A stretch of DNA of 64,000 nt from Oligoflexia bacterium (GCA_028277945.1 JANQFH010000068.1:208400-272399), one strand, 5' to 3'; counted from the first letter of the stretch, positions 8,908 through 17,537 are shown. The notes: a model not told the origin generated them from the sequence alone. Made by a program: numbers and translations.

Positions 8908-9654
8908 TTAGTTGGCGACAACCGGGGTAGGCGCTTTGAGATGGGCGCGTAGGTAGGCCACGGTTTTATGGGCCGGCGAGATGCCTTGGTTCAACAACTC
9001 GATCTGCTCGCTCGGCCAATCGAGATGAAGCTTGAAGAAGGCCTCTGAGGGCAGCATCAGACCTCGGGCTTCCCACTCTTGGCGGTCGATACAGCGATCC
9101 AGGGTCGAACGGTAGTAGGTGGCGGTGTAAAGGAGCAACCGCCGCAGGTGAAAGTAACTGACTCCTTTGAGATAGGGGTAGCGCTTGGCGTGCTCTTTGG
9201 TCACGGGCCAGGGGTAGTCACGACCCAGAGGGATGACGGCAGGGCTCTGCAACTTGCCGCGTTTATACGACCCAGAGAGAATAACCCATTGGCCGAGTCG
9301 CACGTAAAACTCCATACGAGCCATGTCGTACTCTTGCCACTTGGCCTTGAGCAAGCTCTCGGCGGCACTGCCAAGGTGTAACTCGAACCAGCGCAGCTGT
9401 TTCTTAACGTTGAAGCACTCACCACTATAGCGAACACGGCCGATAACGTGGATTTTGCCTCCAGGGTTGGCTTTGGCTGCTTTCGCATCGAACCTCTCAA
9501 CCGGGATGAGCAGCAGTGGATCGACGTAGTAGTCTGGCAGCCAGCAGAGAAGTTCAAAGAGATTGCCAATGCCGTTTTCCTCTAGATGTTGGCTGGTATC
9601 GCGACCAACTCGGTGTAATAGACCCACGGGTGGATTGGCATGCAGCAGGTTCAT
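8908..9654 (-). CDS. Stand-alone RecG wedge/OB-like protein (no helicase domain)
   Basis: The 248 residues resemble the N-terminal wedge region of RecG and nothing else I recognise. Residues about 10-45 match the helix-hairpin start ('gig...LFELLCWLPDYYVD', compare RecG 'LLLHLPLRYEDR'). The middle looks like the OB fold (IHVIGRV ... LGQWVILSGSYKRGKLQSP). The end has YPYLKGVSYFHLRRLL, then GLMLPSEAFFKLH and ISPAHKTVAYLRAHL, which parallel the stretch just before RecG motif I. The gene stops there, with no Walker A or DEAD-like motif, and mraZ regulatory DNA follows. Its ATG overlaps the proC stop (ATGA), so it is translated with proC. A functional short protein or a truncated recG are both possible; the frame is intact. 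Confidence 0.6.
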   Translation of the reverse strand: MNLLHANPPVGLLHRVGRDTSQHLEENGIGNLFELLCWLPDYYVDPLLLIPVERFDAKAAKANPGGKIHVIGRVRYSGECFNVKKQLRWFELHLGSAAESLLKAKWQEYDMARMEFYVRLGQWVILSGSYKRGKLQSPAVIPLGRDYPWPVTKEHAKRYPYLKGVSYFHLRRLLLYTATYYRSTLDRCIDRQEWEARGLMLPSEAFFKLHLDWPSEQIELLNQGISPAHKTVAYLRAHLKAPTPVVAN

Positions 9655-10511
9655 GGGCGTACCTCCTTGCGGCCGGGTTTTTCCTCTGGAGCCAGAGAGC
9701 TGGCAATACGTGCGGCCTCTTCAACCCCGCGTGCCAAGACAGAACGGATGCGTCCATCTTCGAGATGAAGCAGCGCACCTATGGTGCATCCTGCCGGCGT
9801 GGTGACGTCGTCTTTCAGATCCGCTGGATGACGGCCGGTTTCCAATAAGGTTCGTGCCCCACCTAGTAGAGTCTGCGCTGCCAGTCGCAGCGCTACTTTA
9901 CGCGGCAGACCACGCATGACACCCCCGTCGGCCAGCGCTTCGATCATCACGTAAACAAAAGCGGGGCCGCTGGCACTCAATCCGGTGATCGTATCCATGT
10001 GATCTTCCTCAAGCTCCAGGTAGTCGCCAAAGGCGGCAAAGAGTCTTTGTGTTAACTGTTTTTCTTTGGCGGTTACTTTGTTAGAGAAGCTGCATACGGT
10101 AATGCCGGCACCTATCAACCCAGGCGTGTTCGGCACAGCGCGCACGATGTGTGCTCTCTCACCAAGAGAGCGTTGTATCGACGCAATAGACGCGCCGGTG
10201 ACGATCGAAATAAGCAGAGGGTTGTGCTTGAGCGCCTGGTCTTTTTTAATCTGCTCCAGTACCTGGTTGCAATCTTGCGGCTTCACACAGACAAAAATAG
10301 CCGCTGAATTTTTCAGCGCTTTGTGGCGATCGACCGTGGCGTTGAGTTGCCACTGCTGGCGCAACTTGGCTGCTTGCTGCGGACGTCGAACGATCACCTT
10401 AAGACGCTGAGACGAGACAATCTTACTATCAATAAGACGACGTCCCAGACCAACGCCCATGACGCCACCGCCAATGATGGCTACCGACAGATTTTGCACC
10501 TTTACGGCCAT
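9651..10511 (-). CDS. proC: Pyrroline-5-carboxylate reductase
   Basis: Catalyses the last step of proline synthesis, NAD(P)H-dependent reduction of pyrroline-5-carboxylate. It has 286 residues. The N-terminal Rossmann motif AIIGGGVMGVGLGRRL is followed by the central VRAVPNTPGLIGAGIT and the C-terminal signature region LSASGPAFVYVMIEALADGG with DDVTTPAGCTIGAL. The family is unambiguous. It overlaps the RecG-wedge-like gene by 4 bp and shares the intergenic region 10512-10634 with the divergent HAD gene. Confidence 0.95.
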   Translation of the reverse strand: MAVKVQNLSVAIIGGGVMGVGLGRRLIDSKIVSSQRLKVIVRRPQQAAKLRQQWQLNATVDRHKALKNSAAIFVCVKPQDCNQVLEQIKKDQALKHNPLLISIVTGASIASIQRSLGERAHIVRAVPNTPGLIGAGITVCSFSNKVTAKEKQLTQRLFAAFGDYLELEEDHMDTITGLSASGPAFVYVMIEALADGGVMRGLPRKVALRLAAQTLLGGARTLLETGRHPADLKDDVTTPAGCTIGALLHLEDGRIRSVLARGVEEAARIASSLAPEEKPGRKEVRP

Positions 10512-10634
10512 GCAAGCACCCTTTTACCATAGCTGGTCACGATTCTCTACTACCTACCCTGGGCTCAGCAGCCCCTCGCTTCTCTGTTTTACTTTGAATA
10601 TAAGCAGGGTAAGATCGCCGGGGATGCAAACAGA

Positions 10635-11279
10635 GTGAAAAGCCCACTCATCATCTTTGATTTTGATGGAACCCTGTGCGATTCTTACTTAGCGTTGATC
10701 ACCGCTCTTAACGCCATTTCCGCTGACTACGGCTTTAGGAAAATCAAACAGGAAGAAGTGGATTCTTTGAGGGACCTGGGCTCAAGGGCAGTGCTCAAAG
10801 AAATTGGCATTTCACCCCTCAAACTACCGCTGGTCGTGCGGCGGATTAAGAAGCAGCTCAGGCGACAGGTTCCTCAGCTTGCCGTCGTTTCCGGTATGCC
10901 ACAGCTCCTCAGGAGTCTCCGCAAAAGCAAGGTTTGCCTTGCTCTCCTATCCTCTAACTCTAGGGAGAACGTTGCAGCCTTTTTAAAGACACAGCAGTTA
11001 CAGCTGTTTGACTTCATTTGCACCGGTAGCAAGGTATTTGGTAAAGATCGCCGGCTCAAAAACATCCTCTCCATTTCCAAACGGACTCCGGACAAGGACA
11101 GGCTGTTTTATGTGGGTGATGAGACTAGAGATGTGCATGCAGCGAGAAAGGCACAATTTACTGCCATTGCTGTTTCATGGGGCTATAATTCTGCCAAGGC
11201 GCTGCGCCAAGCTCGTCCTGATCATCTATTTCAGACGCCGGCAGAGCTGGGCGGCTTCTTGGAGTCTAACCTTGAATGA
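10635..11279 (+). CDS. HAD-superfamily hydrolase, phosphoglycolate-phosphatase-like
   Basis: A 214-residue haloacid-dehalogenase fold phosphatase. Motif I is IFDFDGTLCDS (nucleophile Asp9, general acid Asp11), motif II is ALLSSNSRENV, motif III is the lysine region before SKRTPDKDR, and motif IV is FYVGDETRDVHAARKA. A helical cap follows motif I, as in Gph/PgmB-type enzymes; the substrate cannot be told from sequence. The GTG at 10635 is the only sensible start for the conserved N-terminus and has a weak Shine-Dalgarno. The M16-like peptidase begins 13 bp downstream. Confidence 0.85.
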   Translation: MKSPLIIFDFDGTLCDSYLALITALNAISADYGFRKIKQEEVDSLRDLGSRAVLKEIGISPLKLPLVVRRIKKQLRRQVPQLAVVSGMPQLLRSLRKSKVCLALLSSNSRENVAAFLKTQQLQLFDFICTGSKVFGKDRRLKNILSISKRTPDKDRLFYVGDETRDVHAARKAQFTAIAVSWGYNSAKALRQARPDHLFQTPAELGGFLESNLE

Positions 11280-11292
11280 TGCCAGATCCGTT

Positions 11293-13305
11293 ATGAAGTC
11301 ACTGCTTGCTTTGATATTTGTCTTTTATAGCCTTGCTCCTAGCAGCTTGGCGTTGTCTGAGTCCAGTCCAGTAAGCGTGTTTCAAAAGATTCAACAGCAC
11401 GATTTAGATAACGGTGTTTCACTCTATTACACACCACTCGACTCAGCACGCTTCTTTAAATTTACCCTCTACGTTTGGGCTGGCAGCGTCGATGAAGTTG
11501 AAGGTCAGACCGAAGGAGCCGCCCATGCTGTGGAACATCTGCTGTTTCAACTGGAGAAGAGCGGTGAGATTGAATTTGATCAAGCGATTAAGGCGCTCGG
11601 CGGCTCTTACAACGCCTTTACCTACAGACCCTATAGCCGCTATTTTGTCTATCTGCCCAAGGAGCATCTTGAGGAGGGTGTGTCTTGGCTGTGGCGGGTG
11701 GTCTTCAATAAACAGTTACGGCGAGATCGCTTTTCCCACGTACAAGAGATTATCGATCGAGAAAACGGCTGGTCAGATCCCACCTGGATCGATATGTTAC
11801 AAAAATTCTTAACGTCACCCGAATACCTCAAGGGTCCTGGATTTTGGCAACGCTACTTTGGCTGGCCGGCCTACGATCGCCCTGTTAGCGGCCGGGCCGA
11901 AATTGCTAGAGGCCTCCGCTTCCAAGATGTTGAGGCGTTTCATCAACGTTATTATAATACTGCCAACGTGACGGCGATTTACGTGGGGCCGCATTTACCC
12001 GCGGAGTTGCTCGTGGTCTTAAACAACTTTGCCGGGCGTTGGCCCGGTATCACCGCTGGTCGCTTCAATCAGCGTGCTGTTTTCAAGCCATCAAAGAGTC
12101 GTCAACCGCGTCCCTACCGCTCCATCGAGTTTAACGATCAGCAACCCAGTGTTACCCTTGGTTACCTCTTTGATTCTCTCGACTACAAAGATGCTCCCTT
12201 CCTTACCCTCTACACCCAGCTAATGCGACGTCACCTCTATGAGAAGATTCGTCTTCGCAGTGCCCAGACCTACGTTGTTGATAGTACAGCCGAGACCTTT
12301 GGGCATGGGGGTTATCTCGCCTTTCACTCTCAGGCGAACCGACTTAGTTTTTCGGCAATTCGTGACTTCATGATGGCCTCGGTCTTGCAGCCGCTGCCGC
12401 AGGTTATCTCCGAAGAGCAGTTTGCCAAAGCCAAGGCCGATCAACTGCAGTTTATTGCCAGTCGACTGCATCAGCCTGAAGTGATCGACGCCTTTCTTGG
12501 TCTGATGGTGCGCAAGTATCCTAACCACAAGCCTCTGCCAGCCGAACTCGACTGGCTGGGAGCGCTTGCAAGTATCTCTTATGACGACCTTGCCGCTTGG
12601 GTGCAGAAGCGTCTCAAAAAGGAGCAGCGTTACGAATACCTCACTGCACCGTCGATGTTTCTTCCTTACGAAATCTTACCGCTAATCCTCATCACTGCCA
12701 TGGTGACGCTCTTCTTCTGGAAGCGCATGCTGCTCAACCCAGCCAACATTCGCCAGGTACGTATGGAGGCTACCATGCCTTTGCTGCCTGTTGGCTTTTT
12801 GCCACTATTGCTCTTGTTCTACCTAGGCTACTATGTCGCCATCCATCTTCTCCATATTGTTGATTTAGGTGTGGACTTTTTAATGATGCAAGGTCTGCCG
12901 CTCTATTTTGGTGGCTATCTTAGTAGCGTGGCTTCGGCGATAATCGTCGTCTCGGTGTTTATTTTGACTTTCAATCTCATGCCGCGGCGTGTACTGATAA
13001 CGCCAGATCGCCTGACAATCAAATCGCTCAATTACTTTTCCTTTTTCATCCCATTGCTGCAGATTCAGGAGATCGAACGTGGGAGTCTATGGCAGGCATT
13101 GCGTGCCAAGGCGTTACCGCTGCACCTGTTTTTTCGGCGCGGCATTTTACTGCAACGCAAACAAGGTCTACCTCTCGCCTTCCGCGTCAAGAACGCCGCT
13201 ACCTTTGTCGAGATGATCAAACTGGCAAGCAAGGGCCGCGGCCGCGACTACCGCCAGATAAGCTTTCCTGGCATGCGCCCGATGAAGAATAAGGAAAAGT
13301 CTTAG
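11293..13305 (+). CDS. M16-type zinc peptidase with a C-terminal membrane domain
   Basis: A 670-residue exported protein. The signal peptide (residues 1-22, ending SSLALS) supports the ATG at 11293; the frame is open further upstream, but that would run through the HAD gene. HAVEH at residues 78-82 is the inverted zinc motif HxxEH of M16 peptidases, with the third ligand probably in EIIDREN near 152-157. A second M16 lobe follows (ATVTA-like NTANVTAIYVGPHL near 240). Residues about 457-478, 495-520 and 537-566 are strongly hydrophobic, followed by a cytoplasm-like basic tail. The membrane tail is unusual for M16. It may be co-transcribed with the upstream HAD gene. Confidence 0.8.
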   Translation: MKSLLALIFVFYSLAPSSLALSESSPVSVFQKIQQHDLDNGVSLYYTPLDSARFFKFTLYVWAGSVDEVEGQTEGAAHAVEHLLFQLEKSGEIEFDQAIKALGGSYNAFTYRPYSRYFVYLPKEHLEEGVSWLWRVVFNKQLRRDRFSHVQEIIDRENGWSDPTWIDMLQKFLTSPEYLKGPGFWQRYFGWPAYDRPVSGRAEIARGLRFQDVEAFHQRYYNTANVTAIYVGPHLPAELLVVLNNFAGRWPGITAGRFNQRAVFKPSKSRQPRPYRSIEFNDQQPSVTLGYLFDSLDYKDAPFLTLYTQLMRRHLYEKIRLRSAQTYVVDSTAETFGHGGYLAFHSQANRLSFSAIRDFMMASVLQPLPQVISEEQFAKAKADQLQFIASRLHQPEVIDAFLGLMVRKYPNHKPLPAELDWLGALASISYDDLAAWVQKRLKKEQRYEYLTAPSMFLPYEILPLILITAMVTLFFWKRMLLNPANIRQVRMEATMPLLPVGFLPLLLLFYLGYYVAIHLLHIVDLGVDFLMMQGLPLYFGGYLSSVASAIIVVSVFILTFNLMPRRVLITPDRLTIKSLNYFSFFIPLLQIQEIERGSLWQALRAKALPLHLFFRRGILLQRKQGLPLAFRVKNAATFVEMIKLASKGRGRDYRQISFPGMRPMKNKEKS

Positions 13306-13624
13306 CAGAGCGCACTGCTTAACCTAAAATGTCTAGCCTGATTCGTAAACTGTCTGAGGATCAGGTGTTGAAGTTCGTTCAAAGTCCGTGGAAATCGTTA
13401 ACACGGTGTTTGTCTCGGGTGAAAATAAACCTAAAGTAATAATTATGGCACCACTGATCTTATTGATAGTAGTCTTTGCGACACTCGAATCTTATCGAAT
13501 GTGGAAGAAGGGCTCTGGTCGCACAGGTTCTTAGAAAGCAAGAAAACGACCAAATGGAGGCCATGAGGACGGTAGTGCGAGCCTGCACCTACCGTAAGAC
13601 CTTGGATAATCCCCGCTGCCGTCC
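13306..13624 (+). other. Non-coding gap between convergent genes
   Basis: About 320 bp between the M16 peptidase and the antiporter, which point at each other. No convincing gene is seen in any frame. A stem-loop at 13569-13595 is the only clear structure. Confidence 0.5.
13569..13595. repeat. Stem-loop between convergent genes
   Basis: ACGGTAG (13569-13575) and CTACCGT (13589-13595) are perfect complements. Inner TGC/GCA extend the stem around a six-base loop, with one bulged C. It lies 30 bp past the antiporter stop and 264 bp past the peptidase stop. No T-run follows on either strand, so it is not a standard intrinsic terminator. Confidence 0.5.
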
Positions 13625-14860
13625 TCAACCTCGCCTTACTTGGGCCGCCATGAGCAACTGTTTGACCCAGATTACAAAGAGTGGCGTTAATGCCAGGTTA
13701 AGTACAAGAGCAAGTATGGCAACAGACACGACAGGTCCACCAATGCCGTAACCTAAGCTAAGGAGTATAATACCTGCCCCTACTTCACCACGAGGGCACA
13801 TGGCAAGTGCCACCGCCAGGCGCTCTCGCCAGTTGGCTTCTTTGCGATAACAAAAAGCTGGAAACATCTTGCCTAGATTAATGATGAGCGTAAGAACCAG
13901 CGTATGAAAGATCATTGCCCCCCAAGAGATGCCAGGTTGGACTGCCGTAACTGATTCCAATAAACTAGATTGTGCATTCACGACAGGTTTGCCTGTTAGA
14001 AGTGGCATGCTAAGACCCACTAAAACCATGAATATCGCAGATACAATCGTAGAGACGCGCTGCTCCTCAGGAGTCTCAGGGCCTTCCTGGTGGCCTTCGC
14101 GTTCATCATCTGAATGCGCGTCTGAACCTTTTGGGTGCGCCATAATGCAGCCAAGTACAAAGGCAGGCAGGAGGACTTCAATATGAATCGGCACGCGGTA
14201 GTCGATGAGCTTAGTGGCAAAATAGACCACTTCACTCACTGCTGCAATGCCAACAGAGTAAAGTAAAACATAGGGCCAGGTAACAGGAATTTTGATTTGA
14301 TGCAGAAAGCGCCAAGCAACCCATAGCAGAATGACCATGACCACAACAACGATCCCCAACTGCCAGGCCAATCCTACCATCATGATCTTAAGGGGTATCA
14401 TCAGCAAGACGGTATCTAGGTCGTCAAAGATAACCAGTATGCGGGTTTTACGGAACATCCATGTGGCACTGAGACCAGCAGCAGCGAGCATGGAGAAGAG
14501 GACACCCGTAGCCGTTGGTGCAGCAAAACGACCAATGAGCAGCACTTCTTTCCAGGCATCCCAACTATTCCAGAGATCCGAAGGCAGCAGGATATAGAGA
14601 AAATAGAGAGCTGCAAAAATCCAAGGAAAACCGGCCGTGGTGATGGCTACCATGTAGTCCCAGCCGTATTGCCGCACATTGCTGCGATCAATTTCGAACT
14701 CGTAGCCAACGTGAATCATAATGAAGGATAGACCCGTCATGGTGAGAAAGATCACAATTTCCATAAAGAGGCGATGAGTATCACCTAGCACGCCAGGAAG
14801 AATCTGGGATCCGATCAAACCAAGTATTAAAAGAACCGAAAATCCAAATACTTTTTTCAT
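13625..14860 (-). CDS. Cation:proton antiporter (CPA2/Kef-like)
   Basis: A 411-residue polytopic membrane protein with about twelve hydrophobic segments. The FAAPTATGVLFSML region, the RKTRILVIFDDLDTVLL stretch with paired Asp, and LAMCPRGEVGAGIILLSLGYG match the Na+/H+ exchanger domain of CPA-type antiporters. A hydrophilic His/Asp/Glu-rich loop (SDAHSDDEREGHQEG) interrupts the middle. The regulatory RCK domain of KefB/C is missing. The ion cannot be inferred. The gene sits just downstream of a decayed outer-membrane gene remnant on the same strand. Confidence 0.85.
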   Translation of the reverse strand: MKKVFGFSVLLILGLIGSQILPGVLGDTHRLFMEIVIFLTMTGLSFIMIHVGYEFEIDRSNVRQYGWDYMVAITTAGFPWIFAALYFLYILLPSDLWNSWDAWKEVLLIGRFAAPTATGVLFSMLAAAGLSATWMFRKTRILVIFDDLDTVLLMIPLKIMMVGLAWQLGIVVVVMVILLWVAWRFLHQIKIPVTWPYVLLYSVGIAAVSEVVYFATKLIDYRVPIHIEVLLPAFVLGCIMAHPKGSDAHSDDEREGHQEGPETPEEQRVSTIVSAIFMVLVGLSMPLLTGKPVVNAQSSLLESVTAVQPGISWGAMIFHTLVLTLIINLGKMFPAFCYRKEANWRERLAVALAMCPRGEVGAGIILLSLGYGIGGPVVSVAILALVLNLALTPLFVIWVKQLLMAAQVRRG

Positions 14861-14867
14861 GAGTTTC

Positions 14868-15192
14868 CTATTTAAATAAGAATTTAGAAGCAGTTAGGAA
14901 ATCATTTGCTGGTACGGCAGCGAAGATACGTGTTTCAAAGGAGCACTCCAAATGATTACCAATGCGCCGGCTAGCCTCGATATTTAATGTTGCTCCCCAT
15001 GAGTCCAAGTCGAATACTCCACCCGCAAGGATTTGTAAATCTTCTTCCTCAAAGGGTGTTGTCGCCGTTGTGCCACGTAGATCATACAGGTATTCAGCAA
15101 GAGCCCTAGGTCGGCGGCACTTTTAAATATGCCGTACAGAGTGTATTCAAAACCTGTAGCTAAAGCAATGGGGACGTATTTTGCTGAGGGCA
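14868..15192 (-). pseudogene. Frameshifted C-terminal remnant of an outer-membrane-type protein
   Basis: Two adjacent reading frames on the minus strand join into one sensible protein end. The upstream frame reads ALATGFEYTLYGIFKSAADLGLL. After a single-base loss near 15098-15100 the next frame continues AEYLYDLRGTTATTPFEEED, then LAGGVFDLDSWGATLNIEAS and ETRIFAAVPANDFL, to a TAG at 14868-14870. The 'FEYTLYGI ... DLGLLAEYLYD.RG' pattern recalls C-termini of large bacterial porin-like barrel proteins, but I cannot name the family with certainty. No start codon or signal peptide is left: a stop lies just upstream and cytochrome c begins at once. This is a decayed fragment. Confidence 0.65.
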
Positions 15193-15254
15193 ACGACTAT
15201 GCCAAGGAGAACATGGGAGAGTTATGCGCGGACAGTACGCTTATCTGAGTTTGT

Positions 15255-15638
15255 CTATTCACTTTTCTTATTTTTTTTCTCCTGCGCCTGTTTGCCGAGC
15301 TTACGAAGGTAAGCAATAATGTTGTCAATCTCCTCGGGTTTCAGCATGGCCTTCCACCCAAGCATAAGCGGGGAGAGTCCTTCAGCCGGCCCACCGTTAG
15401 CAATGACGTTGTGTAACTGTTTGTCGTTCAGTTCTGTTGTCTGAAGGTTTTTTGGTCTAGGATTGTAGGCTGTTGATGCTGGGCCATCTCCCAAACCTGT
15501 ATTCCCATGACAAGTTGCGCATACTTGCAAAAATTTTGTTTTGCCAGCGTTGGGATCAGCCGCATTCGACCTGTCAGCTGCCATAATAATCAAAACAGGC
15601 AAAGTAACCAAAACTAATCTAACAGGAAGACATGGCAT
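15255..15638 (-). CDS. Periplasmic cytochrome c, class I
   Basis: A 127-residue monohaem cytochrome. The ATG at 15638 follows a strong GGAGG and gives a signal peptide (MPCLPVRLVLVTLPVLIIMA, then cleavage near SNAAD). An earlier possible start would spoil this signal. The haem motif is CATCHG, and the distal methionine is probably in SPLMLGWK. The C-terminal helix ends EEIDNIIAYLRKL, as in small mono-haem electron carriers. The tail is lysine-rich. The partner oxidoreductase is not next to it. A possible FNR-type box lies upstream. Confidence 0.88.
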   Translation of the reverse strand: MPCLPVRLVLVTLPVLIIMAADRSNAADPNAGKTKFLQVCATCHGNTGLGDGPASTAYNPRPKNLQTTELNDKQLHNVIANGGPAEGLSPLMLGWKAMLKPEEIDNIIAYLRKLGKQAQEKKNKKSE

Positions 15639-15874
15639 CGAGACCTCCTTCGGTATCATTTTAAAAGAGACATTTTACTCGATATTTCACTTTTGCCGTA
15701 GCACAATTTCAGGAATCAATTGTCATCTTCATTGGCCATCGATTCCGGACTTATTAGCATATTGTATTTCTTTAATAAAAATACATGATCTAAATCATAT
15801 TCTGGCAGTTTTTGGGGATTTTAGGAGGTTTGGATTTGGATGCGGCTTTCTCAGGAACCGCTGCCATCCTTCTT
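15639..15874 (-). other. Upstream region of the cytochrome c gene
   Basis: AT-rich non-coding DNA. It holds the FNR/CRP-like site at 15785-15798 and -10-like hexamers around 15756-15766 on the minus strand. No gene is visible. Confidence 0.4.
15785..15798. promoter_or_regulatory. FNR/CRP-like inverted repeat upstream of cytochrome c
   Basis: ATGATCTAAATCAT keeps the TGAT-N4-ATCA core of FNR-type sites (consensus TTGAT-N4-ATCAA). A minus-strand TATGCT lies about 33 bp away, close to the spacing of a class II activated promoter for the cytochrome c gene. Redox control of a cytochrome would make sense, but this rests on one short site. Confidence 0.35.
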
Positions 15875-16021
15875 AACTCCAAACTGCTTGAAAGGTTAAA
15901 TCGGACGGGCAAAATGCATCTCACGTATACTAAGCTTCACGACAAGTACACGTTACGATTGAATACCTCGCAAGCGCGAACTACAGAGGAAGACATTACC
16001 GCTGCGTGGGACCTAATTTAA
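15875..16021 (+). pseudogene. C-terminal remnant of a group II PLP-dependent decarboxylase
   Basis: This 48-residue open stretch reads LLERLNRTGKMHLTYTKLHD, then YTLRLNTSQARTTEEDITAA and WDLI to a stop. It parallels the last residues of aromatic-L-amino-acid/group II decarboxylases, which have 'L..N.SG...L.HT.L.G.F.LR...GN.RTT..DV...W.L'. The PLP lysine domain and everything upstream are missing, and the preceding DNA is AT-rich and non-coding. I read it as a relic, the second in this stretch. Confidence 0.5.
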
Positions 16022-16190
16022 GAACTCGGCAGCAACGTTAAGTGCTTTGGGAAAGTAGGGCGTGCCTTGAATATCATTTTCTCTAATAATTACAAATAGT
16101 TAAAGAATATATTGTGATCGGGAAAAGAACGATCTATAAGAAGAGCTTTGCAACAACGGATCTTAGCAAACTCTCAGAGGAGCTTAGAAC

Positions 16191-17093
16191 ATGGCAACAA
16201 ACATCTATTCCATTATGGGAGCCACTGGAAACATCGGCCACATTGTAACCGAGGAACTGCTCAAGAGGGGTCATGAAGTACGAGCCCTTGGTAGGAATCA
16301 AGAAAAACTAGCGGCTCTTGAGTCCAAGGGAGCCAAGGTTTACCCAGTAGAATTTAACAATTCAACGTCGCTGGCCGAAGCGTTCCAGGGAGCCACTGCA
16401 GTGTTTAGCTTTATTCCAGCGTTTTACGGTGCGGATGACTTTGGCGCTTATCAAGACCTTGTCGGTGAAGCGATCCTCGCCGCACTTTCCAAGACTGGAG
16501 TTTCCCACGTTCTGAATTTGAGTAGCATCGGCGCCCATTTAGACAAGGGAACCGGTCCGGTTGTTGGGCTGCATCGCCACGAAGAACGCCTGAATACATT
16601 AGAGGATGTAAACCTACTTCATCTTCGACCGATGTATTTCATGGAGAATCAGTTTTGGGCGATTCCGTTAATTAAGAGTGAGGGCATCAACGGCTCTACG
16701 CTGCGTGGTGATTTACCGATTCCAGTGGTGGCTACACGTGATATCGGTAAGAAAGCTGCGAGTTTTTTGGATCGGCTGGATTTTAATGGGATTAGCGAGT
16801 TTGATTTCGTAGGCCCCGAAGAGGTAACGTTGGAGAGGTTCACCTCTGTGTTAGGCAAGGCTATAGGAAAGCCGGATCTTCGCTATGTGCAATTTCCTTA
16901 TGAGGAGCAAAGAAAGGCAATGCTCGCCTCTGGCATGAAAGCGAGCATAGTGGATCTTCTGATTGAATTAGATAGATCCTTCAATGAAGGAAAGATTAAA
17001 CTAACGCAAGGGTTAAACGAAGATCATAAAGGATCCACGACTATCGAGAAGTTTGCTGAGGTTTTTGCCAGCGTTTTTGCTGAGGCGAATTAA
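16191..17093 (+). CDS. NmrA-like NAD(P)-binding protein (atypical SDR)
   Basis: A 300-residue protein with an N-terminal Rossmann fold. The nucleotide motif IMGATGNIGHIV lies near residues 8-19, followed by VRALGRN for NADP-like recognition. NLSSIGAHLDKGTGPV occupies the place of the SDR active-site serine region, and the YxxxK pair is not obvious. This fits NmrA/HSCARG-type or NAD(P)H:quinone-like atypical SDRs, which often act as redox sensors or reductases. A good Shine-Dalgarno (AGAGGAG) precedes the ATG. The isomerase gene 75 bp downstream could be in the same transcript. Confidence 0.8.
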   Translation: MATNIYSIMGATGNIGHIVTEELLKRGHEVRALGRNQEKLAALESKGAKVYPVEFNNSTSLAEAFQGATAVFSFIPAFYGADDFGAYQDLVGEAILAALSKTGVSHVLNLSSIGAHLDKGTGPVVGLHRHEERLNTLEDVNLLHLRPMYFMENQFWAIPLIKSEGINGSTLRGDLPIPVVATRDIGKKAASFLDRLDFNGISEFDFVGPEEVTLERFTSVLGKAIGKPDLRYVQFPYEEQRKAMLASGMKASIVDLLIELDRSFNEGKIKLTQGLNEDHKGSTTIEKFAEVFASVFAEAN

Positions 17094-17168
17094 CAACGAT
17101 CGACTACCCTAGAACGGTAACTGCCAGAACTTCCGTGGAACCTAGACGAGGATAGGGTTTTTAAAGCC

Positions 17169-17537
17169 ATGCCTCATCTCATTATTGAACATTCCGTAGC
17201 GCTTCCATCCGAGATAAGAATCACTGACCTTCTCAGCGAACTACATGAGTGTCTAGGGAGTTTGAAACGCATCAAACATGCTAGAGTAAAGAGCCGCGTT
17301 ATTCCTTGTGAGCACTGTTTGGTTGGAAAGCGAGTAAATCAGGCCCAGTTCATTCATGTAACGGTCTTGCTACTTGAAGGTAGATCCGCTGAAGATAGAC
17401 ATCGCCTAGGTGAGAAACTTTTTCGTATTTTGAGAAAACGTCTTGAGCCGTATTTTCAAGATTTGTTGTCAGGAGCAGTAACACTAGAAGTAAGAGAGAT
17501 GAAGAAAGAAGCCTATTTTTCAACAGCTTTAAATTAA
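17169..17537 (+). CDS. 5-carboxymethyl-2-hydroxymuconate isomerase-like protein
   Basis: A 122-residue tautomerase-superfamily protein. It begins MPHLIIEHS, placing the catalytic Pro1 (after Met removal) in a beta strand as in CHMI (HpaF) of homoprotocatechuate breakdown. ARVKSRVIPCEHCLVG and HVTVLLLEGRSAEDRHRLG also match CHMI. No other aromatic degradation genes are seen near it, so its real substrate is open. Confidence 0.8.
   Translation: MPHLIIEHSVALPSEIRITDLLSELHECLGSLKRIKHARVKSRVIPCEHCLVGKRVNQAQFIHVTVLLLEGRSAEDRHRLGEKLFRILRKRLEPYFQDLLSGAVTLEVREMKKEAYFSTALN

Noticed and set aside
10561..10574. GGGCT-CAGC-AGCCC hairpin between proC and the HAD gene
   Set aside because: Short, and between divergent promoters where a terminator is not expected; no clear role.
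11008..11292. Upstream extension of the M16 peptidase frame
   Set aside because: It lies within the HAD gene and would hide the clear signal peptide at 11293.
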